Shown here: positions 27,901-36,315 of the stretch, one piece after another
Layout of the letters: each line of letters opens with the position of its first letter
How positions within the stretch are numbered: the stretch's first letter is position 1
From: Sphingobacteriaceae bacterium
Lineage (GTDB): Bacteria > Bacteroidota > Bacteroidia > Sphingobacteriales > Sphingobacteriaceae
Assembly (NCBI GenBank): GCA_029266635.1
Contig: JAQSWM010000009.1
Span: 62,001 to 126,000, forward strand
Reading direction: 5' to 3'
Length of the DNA stretch: 64,000 nucleotides
The notes under the pieces: generated by a model
What the model was told of the DNA's origin: nothing
Seen by the model: only the letters and a program-made list of their open reading frames with translations
Databases searched by the model: none
Made by a program: the position numbers and the translations under genes

Positions 27901-27971
27901 ATAAAGGCGATGATGATATTCTGCCTACCGCAAAAGAGAAACTCGAAGCACTTAACAACAAAAAGAACTAG
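24942..27971 (+). CDS. large TPR-repeat envelope protein
   Basis: The 1009-residue protein has a signal peptide (about 1-21, ending FAIGQ) and then many tetratricopeptide-type helical repeats nearly to the C-terminus, such as AYFQVGKSYFNQKNYLKAIE and YQIGYTYFKLGDYVKAITEL. It is probably periplasmic or outer-membrane attached and scaffolds protein contacts. It opens a six-gene cluster (TPR, beta-barrel, HU/SPOR, ExbB, ExbD, TonB-like) conserved in many Bacteroidota by my recollection. Its stop is four bases before the next gene's ATG, showing an operon. Confidence 0.85.
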   Translation: MLKKYFLVIPIFLLSTFFAIGQSTAWYEINQSYKSGIELFEKGKFAAASAQFGHVDELRLAPSAQAADQQQYSLLKENARYYQAVCALELGNEDAESLFLKFIREFPASANAKGAYFQVGKSYFNQKNYLKAIEWFTKLDANSLSGKESSEYRFKLGYSYFMQKDYRSAEPLFAKLKDERSEFSEASIYYYAYINYLDKDYKTALTEFEKLKGSKTYENSYPYYLTALYFLDKRYDVVLSYGIPALQTIDEQYKAEMYRIIAATYFARSDYKTAASYYQRFQAKDAGKTQNNQDSYQIGYTYFKLGDYVKAITELEKMNIADVYYQNGMITLGNAFLKTNNKQGARNAFFRASKLTFDKALQEEGLFNYAKLSYELQFHSVALDATQEFLKTYPRTTKLNEAKTLLAEVLLSTKNYKEAVNVLETVSNKNAEAREAYQKVTYYRGLEFYNERAFENGISMFMRSINNPVDDEIEALATYWLAEAMFEVRKYGESVTQFEKFLSLPAAKNTDVYNFANYALGYSAYRNDNYQKAANYFERFLRGSEKDKNTINDATLRLADSYFVLKAYDQAMVQYNKIIAWNAQGEDYALFQRGMIQGLQGNNDAKIATHQSLLQQYPKSNYADDASFEIAYTYFVKNDYDKAKTGLSAMVEKYPRSSYVPRALVTIGLVQYNQDDDNAALETFGRVVKDYSTTEEANQALESIKNIYVDRGDASGFLTYANGTNIGNISTSEQDNITFQAANNRFLRGEYQGTVEAINAYYDKFPRPIHDKQAKFIRAESLVKLGRPDEAIPDYTFILNDWTSEYTERALISITNIYLKQKKYNEAIVYLKKLELTSEYKANYGFAISNLLEAYSNMGMPDDVLKYVDIINKFEKSSTEDKNHATLYAGKAYLAKGDTSMAVKQFTDVVNKSKTVSAAEAKYNIAEIQHRKGDFKAAEKTAFDLINKMASYDYWVAKTFILLADNYVAQKDEFQAKSTLQSLIDNYKGDDDILPTAKEKLEALNNKKN

Positions 27972-27975
27972 ACTG

Positions 27976-29658
27976 ATGCAAATCCAACTTACATTCAAGC
28001 ATATTCTGAGCTTCGGATTGATCTTTTCTGCCCTTAGCACATTTGCGCAGGTAAAACCAGACGATAAGAAACCTGAGCCCGAAAAAAAACCTGGTATAAC
28101 AGAGGAAATCGAGGTAGTGCGCCCTTATAAGCCAGTGCTGGCGGACGCGGTAAAAATCCGCAGGAGCCCTAATCTCGATAATACAAAGCCGTTTAAACCC
28201 AACCTTAGTTACAGCATAATTGACAAAAGGCTTGAGCTGAACACGGATATCCGCCAGCTACAGGCGCAGCAATTAGCAGATCAGAAAGAAGTTGTGCTAC
28301 AAAACAACTATGTCAAAGTTGGCGCCGGCACTATGAATAGCAGCCTCGGCGAGTTGTATCTGAACACCGGGCAAGACCCGGCTCTACAGGCTGGTTTCTT
28401 TGCTAAACACCTTGCTCAAAAGGGCGATTTTAACAGTCAAAGAATATCCCGTCAGCAGTTTGGTGTATTTGGCAGAAGCATACAAGATCAGGTTAGCCTG
28501 AATGGCGAGCTGAACTATGATCGCTTAGGCACCAATTTCTATGGCTTCCAACCAATGCTGCCCGCCATCAATATTCAGCCTGCAAACCAGCGCTACAATG
28601 TAGTTCACCTCAAAGGCGAGGTACTGAAAAACTATACCGAAGACGAATCTCAGTTTGATTTTGCCGGCAAAGCCGATGCTTACTTGCTGAGAGACATCAA
28701 TGAAAAAAGGGAAAACTCACTGGCGTTAAGCGGATTCTTAAACAAAGCCTGGAACCAATTCAATTTTGGCGTTAACGCTTCCGCAGATTTCACAACCGCA
28801 AAAGATTCAAGCATAAACAGGAACAACAACATATTCAAAGCTAACCCTTACGTGAAATTACAGGGAGCAAACTACAAGCTGATTGTAGGTTTAAACTTTG
28901 TGAGCGAGGTTGGAGATTTCTCCAAAACAAACCTGCTGCCTGCGGTTACTGCCGAGTTCCCGATAGTTCCGGGATATGCCACCATTTTTGGCGGCTACAC
29001 CGGCGACGTTATGAAAACTTCATTGCTTGAGCTGAGCCGCGAAAATCCTTACCTAAACAAAAACACAGCGCTTATCAATGCCGTTGAACGATCTCATATT
29101 TATGGTGGTGTAAAAGGCAATGCAGGCTCAGGCTTTGGGTACAAGGTTTCGGCACACTATAAAACAATAGAAAACATGCCGCTTTTCGTGAACAACTATC
29201 CTAAATTTCAGAAATTCGATGTTATTTACGATGATGCAAAAGTGTTCGGAATTGAAGGCGAAATCAGCCTGAACGCCTCAGAGACATTTACCTGGACGGG
29301 GAAAGTGCTTGCCAATTCCTATAAAATGGATTCCGAAGAGCAAGCATGGTTTAAACCGGGATTAGAGGTGATCTCCAATGCCCGGATTTCTATCAACAAG
29401 CGTTTTATAGTAGATGGAGATGTGCATATCTACGGCGACTCAAAGGGGAGGGAATTTGTTGCAAGCCCAATTTTTGAACAACGTACTGTTTCGCTAAACA
29501 GCTTTGTTGACCTGAGCGCAGGTGCCGAGTATCAGCTAAAAAATAAAATCGGCGTGTACATCAGAGCCAACAACCTCTTTGGAACTGCTTATGAAAAATA
29601 TCTCTACTATCCGAAGTTAGGATTGAACGTTTTGGGAGGCTTTAACTATTCGTTTTAA
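27976..29658 (+). CDS. outer-membrane beta-barrel protein (TonB-dependent receptor-like)
   Basis: From ATG 27976 the product has 560 residues. The in-frame extension to 27910 overlaps the TPR gene and spoils the signal peptide. A signal peptide (ending FAQ) is followed by a Lys/Glu/Pro-rich stretch (DDKKPEPEKKPGITEEIEVV), then many amphipathic beta strands and an aromatic C-terminus (GGFNYSF), as outer-membrane barrels have. The plug domain of a full TonB receptor is not clearly present. With the ExbB/ExbD/TonB-like genes downstream, it may be an energised outer-membrane partner. Confidence 0.78.
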   Translation: MQIQLTFKHILSFGLIFSALSTFAQVKPDDKKPEPEKKPGITEEIEVVRPYKPVLADAVKIRRSPNLDNTKPFKPNLSYSIIDKRLELNTDIRQLQAQQLADQKEVVLQNNYVKVGAGTMNSSLGELYLNTGQDPALQAGFFAKHLAQKGDFNSQRISRQQFGVFGRSIQDQVSLNGELNYDRLGTNFYGFQPMLPAINIQPANQRYNVVHLKGEVLKNYTEDESQFDFAGKADAYLLRDINEKRENSLALSGFLNKAWNQFNFGVNASADFTTAKDSSINRNNNIFKANPYVKLQGANYKLIVGLNFVSEVGDFSKTNLLPAVTAEFPIVPGYATIFGGYTGDVMKTSLLELSRENPYLNKNTALINAVERSHIYGGVKGNAGSGFGYKVSAHYKTIENMPLFVNNYPKFQKFDVIYDDAKVFGIEGEISLNASETFTWTGKVLANSYKMDSEEQAWFKPGLEVISNARISINKRFIVDGDVHIYGDSKGREFVASPIFEQRTVSLNSFVDLSAGAEYQLKNKIGVYIRANNLFGTAYEKYLYYPKLGLNVLGGFNYSF

Positions 29659-29665
29659 GCGGCTT

Positions 29666-29695
29666 TTGCCGATTTAGATTTAAAAACTACCTTTG
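29666..29695 (+). promoter_or_regulatory. Bacteroidota-type promoter for the HU/SPOR gene
   Basis: TTG (29666-29668), 19 bases, then TACCTTTG (29688-29695) is a full match to TTG-N17-23-TAnnTTTG. The ATG at 29701 follows after five bases, which implies an almost leaderless transcript starting a sub-operon inside the envelope cluster. Confidence 0.55.
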
Positions 29696-29700
29696 CGGGA

Positions 29701-30978
29701 ATGGATATTGCGCTTTACATTTCAACAATTTTGCAGGAGCAAGATGAAGTAAGCGTACCCGGTTTAGGTACATTTTTCAAGGAAAATGCAATAGCCCGAT
29801 TCGACGCGTTCGACCACGCTTTCAGGCCGCCCGGCACTCAGATTGCGTTTCGTGAGGAGGTGTCAGAAAACAAGGCTCTAGTTGAGTATATCAGTAAAAT
29901 CAAAAATATTTCTCCAGCGTCTGCAGACTACTTTGCAGAGAAATTTGGCAGAGAAATAAATAAAGAACTTCAGTCAAGTGGCTCCGTTAATTTCGGCGAA
30001 CTTGGTGTTTTGCAAAAAACCAGGATGGGTTTGCGCCTCAATGCCAAAACAGCTTCGTTCAGTCCTGCAAATTTTGGCTTGATAGCTGTTCCTGAACCTG
30101 ATTATATCCCCGAGACGCCCGTTGCTGAAGATATTCCTTCAGACAATCCCGACGAGCTACAAGCCACAGCCGAACAGGATACCGTTCCACAAATCGAACC
30201 GCCAATTCATCAGCCGCCCGCCCCGGCGAGTGAAGATATGCTTGTGGACACCCCACCCGTTGCTGAGCATCTTTCCCATCAGGAGGAAACCGATTCAGTT
30301 GCTGAGCAGCCTAAAAAATCCGCAGCAGATCCGGGGGCTCGGTTTTACTCCAATATTTTCGATAATTCAGATTTGCCGCCCGTCCCGCCGGATACAGATG
30401 AAGCGGTACCGCCAACAGAGGACGAAGAAACTATTGAAGAAGAAGCTCCAAGAAAAAGGTGGATAAAAGAAATTGTTGCCGTATTGCTCGTAGCGGGGCT
30501 AACCTTTGCCGGATATTTTTATCGGCATCAGCTAAATGAGCTCTTCATCAACTGGAATAATAAACCGGCAGCAACAAAAGCCGTCAGGAAACCTGCGCCG
30601 CCAGCCCAGCCAAAAACTTTGTCCGACAGCCTTTCTTCAGCAGATAGTATTGTAGAAGCTCTTAAAAGACAGGGCCTACAAGCCGAAAAACCGCTCGACA
30701 CAGTAAACGTAAGCACAAAAGCCGAAGATTTAAATGCTCCCGGCACAGTGAAATCTTACGAGATTGTGGGGCCATCCTTTGCAAAAATGTCGCAGGCTAC
30801 GGCTTTCATAAAAAATATGCACAGCAAAGGCGTTTACGCATACATAATCCAGGGTTTGCCGGGCACACGGATCAAGGTTGGGCTCGGCTCATTCAAAGAT
30901 CTGGAGTCCGCTGCATTGGAATTACCCCGGATCCAAAAAGATATTTATCCTAACGCTTCCATTTTACCCATAAAATAA
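29701..30978 (+). CDS. HU-CCDC81/SPOR-domain inner membrane protein
   Basis: This 425-residue protein joins three parts. Residues 1-125 resemble the tandem HU-like (CCDC81-type) domain of Bacteroidota (VPGLGTFF, GSVNFGELGVL). A long acidic, Pro-rich linker (130-250) follows. One membrane helix lies at 257-273, preceded by RKRWIK, and the C-terminal SPOR domain at about 350-425 would bind denuded peptidoglycan. By the positive-inside rule the HU part is cytoplasmic and SPOR periplasmic. It may link the chromosome or cytoplasm to septal wall and to the ExbB-type motor encoded next. Confidence 0.85.
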   Translation: MDIALYISTILQEQDEVSVPGLGTFFKENAIARFDAFDHAFRPPGTQIAFREEVSENKALVEYISKIKNISPASADYFAEKFGREINKELQSSGSVNFGELGVLQKTRMGLRLNAKTASFSPANFGLIAVPEPDYIPETPVAEDIPSDNPDELQATAEQDTVPQIEPPIHQPPAPASEDMLVDTPPVAEHLSHQEETDSVAEQPKKSAADPGARFYSNIFDNSDLPPVPPDTDEAVPPTEDEETIEEEAPRKRWIKEIVAVLLVAGLTFAGYFYRHQLNELFINWNNKPAATKAVRKPAPPAQPKTLSDSLSSADSIVEALKRQGLQAEKPLDTVNVSTKAEDLNAPGTVKSYEIVGPSFAKMSQATAFIKNMHSKGVYAYIIQGLPGTRIKVGLGSFKDLESAALELPRIQKDIYPNASILPIK

Positions 30979-30991
30979 TCAATATTTAAAC

Positions 30992-31699
30992 ATGCTCTTA
31001 TTGCAAATAGACTCTCCCGTTAATACTCTTCCAACAGATACTTTGCACGCCGCAGCAAGCCAGACTGTGCAAATTGCACAGGAGCTTCGCTTTATAGACC
31101 TTCTTTTTAAAGGCGGTTGGGTGATGATTCCCATTGCATTGCTTGCCTTTATCGGTCTGGTGATTTTTGTGGAACGGTACATCACCATCAGAAAAGCATC
31201 AAGAGATGAAACTAACCTGCTTTCTCAGGTAAAGCAAAGCATTTTGTCGGGCAAACTTGATTCTGCAATCGCCATTTGCCGTAACAGCAACACGCCACTC
31301 GGCCGGATGCTTCAAAAAGGGCTTCTGCGCATTGGCCGCCCAATCAAAGACATTGAGGCTGCAATAGAGAATGTGGGCAAACTTGAGGTGTCAAAGCTCG
31401 AGAAAAACATCAGCCTTTTGGGGATTATCGCGGGTATTGCACCCATGCTGGGTTTCGTTGGTACGATCATCGGGGTAATTACCATTTTCCATGATGTTTC
31501 TATTAAAGGTGTTATTGAAATCGGAACTATTTCCGGCGGTTTGTACACCAAAATGATCACCTCTGCTGCTGGTTTGATTATTGGAATCATCGCTTATGTG
31601 CTGTATCACATCCTGAACATCATGGTTGACAGGATCATCCTGAAAATGGAGACCGACGCGATTGAATTTATTGACTTGTTAGAGGAGCCGGGCAAATGA
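30992..31699 (+). CDS. MotA/TolQ/ExbB family proton channel
   Basis: This 235-residue inner-membrane protein has three membrane helices: one near the N-terminus (VMIPIALLAFIGLVIFVERY) and two in the C-terminal half (GIIAGIAPMLGFVGTIIGVI and MITSAAGLIIGIIAYVLYHI). The Pro/Gly-rich signature LGIIAGIAPMLGFVGTI is diagnostic of TolQ/ExbB. With ExbD it forms the proton-driven motor that powers an envelope-spanning partner. Its stop overlaps the ExbD start by four bases. Confidence 0.93.
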   Translation: MLLLQIDSPVNTLPTDTLHAAASQTVQIAQELRFIDLLFKGGWVMIPIALLAFIGLVIFVERYITIRKASRDETNLLSQVKQSILSGKLDSAIAICRNSNTPLGRMLQKGLLRIGRPIKDIEAAIENVGKLEVSKLEKNISLLGIIAGIAPMLGFVGTIIGVITIFHDVSIKGVIEIGTISGGLYTKMITSAAGLIIGIIAYVLYHILNIMVDRIILKMETDAIEFIDLLEEPGK

Positions 31700-32094
31700 A
31701 TTTAAGAAAGAGAAAACGAGGCAATGTAGAAGTGCATACGTCGGCATTGAACGACATTATGTTCTTCCTGCTGCTGTTCTTCCTGTTGGCTTCGGCGGTG
31801 GTTAACCCGAATGTGGTCAAGCTTTTCCTTCCGCGATCAAGCTCAGGGCAGGCGATGCCACAAAAAACCATTAACGTTTCTATTACTAAAAATCTGGAAT
31901 ATTTTGTGGAGAAGGAGCCGGTAGCGGCTGATCAATTGTATCAGCGGATCGAAGCTTATCAGAAAGCCTCTCCGGATCTGACAATAATTTTGTACGCTGA
32001 TCGTACTATAGCAATTGAGAATGTTATAAATTTAACAGACATCGCGAACAAGCTGAAGATAAAGCTGGTATTAGCTACTGAAACAAAACAATGA
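31696..32094 (+). CDS. ExbD/TolR family biopolymer transporter
   Basis: The 132-residue protein has a basic N-terminus and one membrane helix (about 20-38). The key protonatable residue Asp20 is in LNDIMFF, as in ExbD/TolR. A periplasmic domain follows (TINVSITKNLEYFVEKEPVA, DLTIILYADRTIAIENVI). It pairs with the ExbB-type channel before it and overlaps the TonB-like gene after it by four bases, giving tight translational coupling of three motor parts. Confidence 0.92.
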   Translation: MNLRKRKRGNVEVHTSALNDIMFFLLLFFLLASAVVNPNVVKLFLPRSSSGQAMPQKTINVSITKNLEYFVEKEPVAADQLYQRIEAYQKASPDLTIILYADRTIAIENVINLTDIANKLKIKLVLATETKQ

Positions 32095-32918
32095 CGGTTC
32101 CCGACAGATACGGCGAGAATAATTACCCAAAGGCAATCATCATCTCTTTTGTGATTATGACTGCTTTGGTGCTGCTCAGCTTCTGGTGGATTGTGAGCAG
32201 GCCAGAGCCGATTGAGGAGGTTGGAACTGGCGGCATTATTGTGAATTACGGCACGTCGCTTACGGGTATGGGAGATGATTACATGAGCGTTGAGGAGCCT
32301 TCAATGGATCCAAACGCCAACGGAAAAGCTCCAGATAAAGTTGTTCCCAACACTAACCCGCAGCAAAATCCCACCTCCGAAACGACAGATAAAAACATTG
32401 TCACACAGAATGTGGAGGATGCGCCAGCGGTAACAACTACTGCTAAACAAACGAATGCAAGTCCGTCGGTATCGCCTGAAACAAAGATCAGCAAACCCAC
32501 TATCAACCCCAACGCGTTATATAAAGGCAATAAAAATAACGCCACCGGCCAGGGTGATGGAACCGGCAGCACTCCCGGGAATCAAGGTGATAAGGATGGT
32601 GATCCGCTCTCTAACAATTATGGAGAAGGTGGCTCAGGAAACGGCGGCGTAAGCCTTTCACTGGCAAGCCGAAAATTTGTGAGTATCCCCAGCATACAGG
32701 ACGAAGGCCAGAGCCAGGGGAGAATCGCGGTAGAAATTCGTGTAAACAAGAGCGGTGTAGTTCAGTATGCCCGTGCTGGCGCTAAAGGCACAACGTTGGC
32801 TAATCAGGAGTTGTGGCGAAAATGCGAGCAGGCGGTGCTTGGCGCACGGCTAAATCAGCTTGAATCTGCACCTGATCTGCAAATCGGAACTGTAGTGTTC
32901 AATTTCAAAGTGCGCTAA
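32091..32918 (+). CDS. TonB-like energy transducer
   Basis: The 275-residue protein has a short cytoplasmic tail, one membrane helix (about 14-35, AIIISFVIMTALVLLSFWWI), a long Asn/Pro/Gly/Thr-rich linker (60-190) that could span the periplasm, and a C-terminal TonB/TolA-like domain (about 195-275) with SQGRIAVEIRVNKSGVVQYA. In the ExbB-ExbD-TonB trio it would carry motor force to an outer-membrane partner, possibly the beta-barrel at 27976-29658. TolA versus TonB cannot be decided here. Confidence 0.85.
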   Translation: MTVPDRYGENNYPKAIIISFVIMTALVLLSFWWIVSRPEPIEEVGTGGIIVNYGTSLTGMGDDYMSVEEPSMDPNANGKAPDKVVPNTNPQQNPTSETTDKNIVTQNVEDAPAVTTTAKQTNASPSVSPETKISKPTINPNALYKGNKNNATGQGDGTGSTPGNQGDKDGDPLSNNYGEGGSGNGGVSLSLASRKFVSIPSIQDEGQSQGRIAVEIRVNKSGVVQYARAGAKGTTLANQELWRKCEQAVLGARLNQLESAPDLQIGTVVFNFKVR

Positions 32919-32955
32919 ACAAGCACAACACTCGAGCCAGCCATGGACGATTGCT

Positions 32956-34230
32956 ATGGACTACAACCAAACACTTGATTATCTCTATTCCCGCCTGCCC
33001 ATGTTCAATCGTGTGGGCGCATCTGCATACAAAAAAGACCTCCACAATACCATAGAGTTGTGCAAGCGGCTCGGCAACCCTGAAAACCGGTTTAAGTCTA
33101 TACACGTAGCCGGCACAAATGGAAAAGGTTCTACTTCGCACATGCTGGCTGCTATCTTACAAACTGCAGGCTACAAAACTGGGCTTTATACATCACCTCA
33201 TTTGCTGGACTTTCGTGAACGCATCCGCATAAACGGAGAAATGATTCCTGAAAATTATGTGGTGGACTTTGTAGGAGCACAGCAGGAAAGCATCGAAGAA
33301 ATTGAGCCTTCATTTTTTGAAGCAACTGTAGCGATGGCGTTTCAGTACTTTGCTGATGAACAGGTTGACATCGCCGTAATTGAGGTTGGCTTAGGTGGCA
33401 GGCTGGATTCTACAAACGTGATAACTCCTCTCCTTTCGGTAATCACCAATATCGGATACGATCATATGAACTTGCTGGGCAATACCCTCGGTGAAATTGC
33501 ATCCGAAAAAGCCGGAATCATCAAGCCGGGCATTTCGGCTGTAATTGGTGAAAAGCAGGAGGCAAGTGCCGGAGTATTCCTAAACAAAGCTAAAGAAGCC
33601 GGTTCTGAGCTAGTATTTGCATCCGAGATGTACACGGTTGAGGGCGTCACTCGCGACGAGGAACAAAGATTTCTTCAAGTAAGCCTAAATGACCAGCTCT
33701 TCGAGCTAGATTTAACCGGCAGCTATCAGGCGAAAAATGTTTGCACCGTCCTGGCATCTGTGGAGCAGCTTAGGAAGCAGGGCTATCGCTTACCAAATGA
33801 TATTGTGAAATCTGCTTTGAAAAAGGTTAAAAGCTTAACAGGATTGATGGGCAGGTGGCAAACAATAAATGAAAGTCCGCTTATTATTTGTGATACGGGC
33901 CACAATGAAGATGGGATTCGTGAAGTATTGAAAAACATCGAATCAACGCCGCACAAAAAGTTGCACGTGGTGCTTGGGATGGTAAATGATAAAGACAGCG
34001 GCAAAATTCTATCACTCCTGCCCCGATCTGCCACCTATTACTTTTGCCAGCCTGATCTGGAACGTGCCAAGCCGGTGCAGCAGCTAAGAGATGAAGCAGC
34101 TACGTGCGGATTGGAGGGAAGGGTTTTTGATTCGGTTAAAAGTGCCCTTAATGCGGCAAAAGCCAATGCCCCGACAGACGATCTGATTTTTGTTGGCGGC
34201 AGCACTTTTGTGGTAGCGGAGGTTTTGTAG
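32956..34230 (+). CDS. folC: bifunctional folylpolyglutamate synthase / dihydrofolate synthase
   Basis: This 424-residue ligase adds glutamate to dihydropteroate or folates using ATP. The Mur-ligase-like P-loop HVAGTNGKGSTSHML is near 53-66, the motif TSPHLLDFRERIRING follows at about 80, and the central-domain signature VIEVGLGGRLDSTNVITP is near 140. A C-terminal domain with PLIICDTGHNEDGI completes the fold. Length is normal. It lies 37 bases after the TonB-like gene and may be read through from the envelope operon. Confidence 0.95.
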   Translation: MDYNQTLDYLYSRLPMFNRVGASAYKKDLHNTIELCKRLGNPENRFKSIHVAGTNGKGSTSHMLAAILQTAGYKTGLYTSPHLLDFRERIRINGEMIPENYVVDFVGAQQESIEEIEPSFFEATVAMAFQYFADEQVDIAVIEVGLGGRLDSTNVITPLLSVITNIGYDHMNLLGNTLGEIASEKAGIIKPGISAVIGEKQEASAGVFLNKAKEAGSELVFASEMYTVEGVTRDEEQRFLQVSLNDQLFELDLTGSYQAKNVCTVLASVEQLRKQGYRLPNDIVKSALKKVKSLTGLMGRWQTINESPLIICDTGHNEDGIREVLKNIESTPHKKLHVVLGMVNDKDSGKILSLLPRSATYYFCQPDLERAKPVQQLRDEAATCGLEGRVFDSVKSALNAAKANAPTDDLIFVGGSTFVVAEVL

Positions 34231-34271
34231 AAATAACGGCAGAATAACTTATTTCAGCTTAAATTAGCGTT

Positions 34272-35294
34272 ATGAACGACAACCTGGACCCAAACCTCGA
34301 CCGCCTTTCTACTACAGAACGCGAAATCGAAAAGGTCCTGCGCCCTCAGGCTTTTGAAGACTTTACAGGACAGCACAAAATCCTGGAAAACCTTCGCGTG
34401 TTTGTTCAGGCAGCAAAACTCAGGGGCGAAGCGCTCGACCATGTGCTGCTGCACGGCCCTCCTGGACTCGGCAAAACTACCCTCTCCAACATCATTGCCA
34501 ATGAGATGGGCGTTGGAATTAAAATCACATCCGGTCCGGTACTAGACAAGCCAGGTGACTTGGCTGGCCTCCTCACCAACCTCGATACAGGCGATATCCT
34601 TTTCATAGACGAAATCCACCGCTTGAGCCCGCTGGTAGAAGAATATTTGTACTCGGCAATGGAAGACTTCCGAATCGACATCATGCTCGAAACCGGACCG
34701 AATGCACGCTCGGTCCAGATTTCGTTGAATCCGTTTACATTGATTGGCGCTACCACCCGCTCCGGTCTGCTCACCTCTCCTCTCCGTGCCCGCTTCGGCA
34801 TCAACTCGCGGTTGGAATATTACGACTCCAAGCTGCTCACCACCATTGTCCTTCGCTCTGCATCTATTTTAAATACGCCCATCAGCGATGAGGGCGCTTA
34901 TGAGATTGCCCGCCGTAGCCGTGGCACGCCGCGTATTGCCAACGCACTTTTACGGCGTACACGCGATTTTGCCCAGATAAAAGGGAACGGAACAATTGAT
35001 ACCGAGATCGCTAAGTATGCATTGAATGCATTAAACGTTGATGAGCACGGGCTGGACGAGATGGACAACAAAATCCTCGCTACGATTATTGACAAGTTTA
35101 AAGGCGGGCCGGTTGGCGTAAAAACCATCGCAACAGCGGTAAGCGAAGACGAAGGAACTATCGAGGAAGTTTATGAACCATTTTTGATAAAGGAAGGCTA
35201 TCTGATGCGGACATCCCGCGGCCGCGAATGCACTGAACTTGCATATAAGCATCTCGGCAGGATAAAAACCGGAGGAAACCCTTCGCTCTTTTAA
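34272..35294 (+). CDS. ruvB: Holliday junction branch migration helicase RuvB
   Basis: This 340-residue AAA+ motor drives branch migration with RuvA. The N-terminal signature [15 protein letters not shown], Walker [11 protein letters not shown], Walker [10 protein letters not shown], sensor 1 GATTRSGLL and the arginine-finger region PLRARFGI are all intact, with the winged-helix C-terminal domain ending the protein. Its stop overlaps the stop of the convergent SemiSWEET gene within the palindrome TTAA at 35291-35294. Confidence 0.97.
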   Translation: MNDNLDPNLDRLSTTEREIEKVLRPQAFEDFTGQHKILENLRVFVQAAKLRGEALDHVLLHGPPGLGKTTLSNIIANEMGVGIKITSGPVLDKPGDLAGLLTNLDTGDILFIDEIHRLSPLVEEYLYSAMEDFRIDIMLETGPNARSVQISLNPFTLIGATTRSGLLTSPLRARFGINSRLEYYDSKLLTTIVLRSASILNTPISDEGAYEIARRSRGTPRIANALLRRTRDFAQIKGNGTIDTEIAKYALNALNVDEHGLDEMDNKILATIIDKFKGGPVGVKTIATAVSEDEGTIEEVYEPFLIKEGYLMRTSRGRECTELAYKHLGRIKTGGNPSLF

Positions 35295-35557
35295 GATTTC
35301 CCTTTTCCACGAAACTTAAATTTCAGGATCAGCATGGTGATGCTGATCAGCGATGAAAACGCATTGGTTATGATGATCGGCCAATCTTCCCGCAGCACGC
35401 CATAGTATGCCCAAAGGCTCGTGCCGATACACAGCACCAAAAACATCACGGTAGAGATTTCATCTGCTTTGCGCTCTTTAAATGTTTTAACCAGCTGAGG
35501 GATGGCGGAGGTAGAGGTTAGCACTCCGGCAACAATGCCAATTATGGTTTCTTTCAT
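35291..35557 (-). CDS. SemiSWEET-type sugar transporter
   Basis: This 88-residue membrane protein has three helices and the PQ-loop sequence [10 protein letters not shown] in helix 1, with the family residues SLWAYYGVL in helix 2 and [14 protein letters not shown] in helix 3. SemiSWEETs dimerise to form a sugar facilitator. The gene is convergent with ruvB and shares four bases with it. Confidence 0.9.
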   Translation of the reverse strand: MKETIIGIVAGVLTSTSAIPQLVKTFKERKADEISTVMFLVLCIGTSLWAYYGVLREDWPIIITNAFSSLISITMLILKFKFRGKGKS

Positions 35558-35641
35558 GTATTGCTGCCTTTTTCTTATTAGGAATATCTTTCAACCTAAA
35601 CAAAAGAATGCCTTTTCAGTTTCCATTAAGAAAGACGGTCA

Positions 35642-36307
35642 ATGGACAAAAAGCGCTATTCATACTTCTATCGCAACGGGCTTACCATAGTTTTCATGCT
35701 TCTTTTTATCATCACGCTTGCTGCCCAGGCGTTTACCGGATGGAAAGAGCACAACCAGGATCTGGCTGACGAGCACGTGCGAGAGATCGGCTTTTCGGCC
35801 TATCTCACTACGGGTCATTTTATTTCTTCAACGTTTGAAAACTTTCAAAGCGAGTTTTTGCAAATGGCGCTGTATGTTGTTTTAACCATACATCTGCGAC
35901 AGGCTGGCTCTGCTGAATCAAAGAAACTAGGCGAGCAGGAAGAAGTAGATAGAAAGCCTAAAGCCTCAAAGATGGCTCCGTCCCCGGTGAAAAAAGGTGG
36001 CTGGATATTGAAACTATACAGTCAGTCGCTTTCAATTTGCTTTACCATTTTATTTCTGGTGAGCTGGGCGCTTCACATGCTTGGTAGCTGGAAAGAGTTC
36101 AATGTTCAACAAGTTATCAGGCATAAGCCCTCAGAAACACTCTTGCAATATCTCGGTGAGCCGGGCTTTTGGTTCGAGACTTTCCAGAACTGGCAAAGCG
36201 AATTCATGTCCGTAGCCGCTATCGTATTCCTGAGTATTTACCTGCGCCAACAGGGTTCGCCAGAATCAAAACCTGTTGATGCGCCTCATTTTCAAACCGG
36301 CAAATAA
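35642..36307 (+). CDS. DUF6766-type integral membrane protein with internal duplication
   Basis: The 221-residue protein has four predicted membrane helices in two similar halves. The stretch GWKEHN...FENFQSEFLQMALYVVL in half one lines up with SWKEFN...FQNWQSEFMSVAAIVFL in half two, and both end in an RQ-GS-ESK motif after the last helix. It fits the DUF6766 family by pattern. Function is unknown. It is followed after eight bases by the cyanophycinase gene. Confidence 0.8.
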   Translation: MDKKRYSYFYRNGLTIVFMLLFIITLAAQAFTGWKEHNQDLADEHVREIGFSAYLTTGHFISSTFENFQSEFLQMALYVVLTIHLRQAGSAESKKLGEQEEVDRKPKASKMAPSPVKKGGWILKLYSQSLSICFTILFLVSWALHMLGSWKEFNVQQVIRHKPSETLLQYLGEPGFWFETFQNWQSEFMSVAAIVFLSIYLRQQGSPESKPVDAPHFQTGK

Positions 36308-36315
36308 TGAGATAG

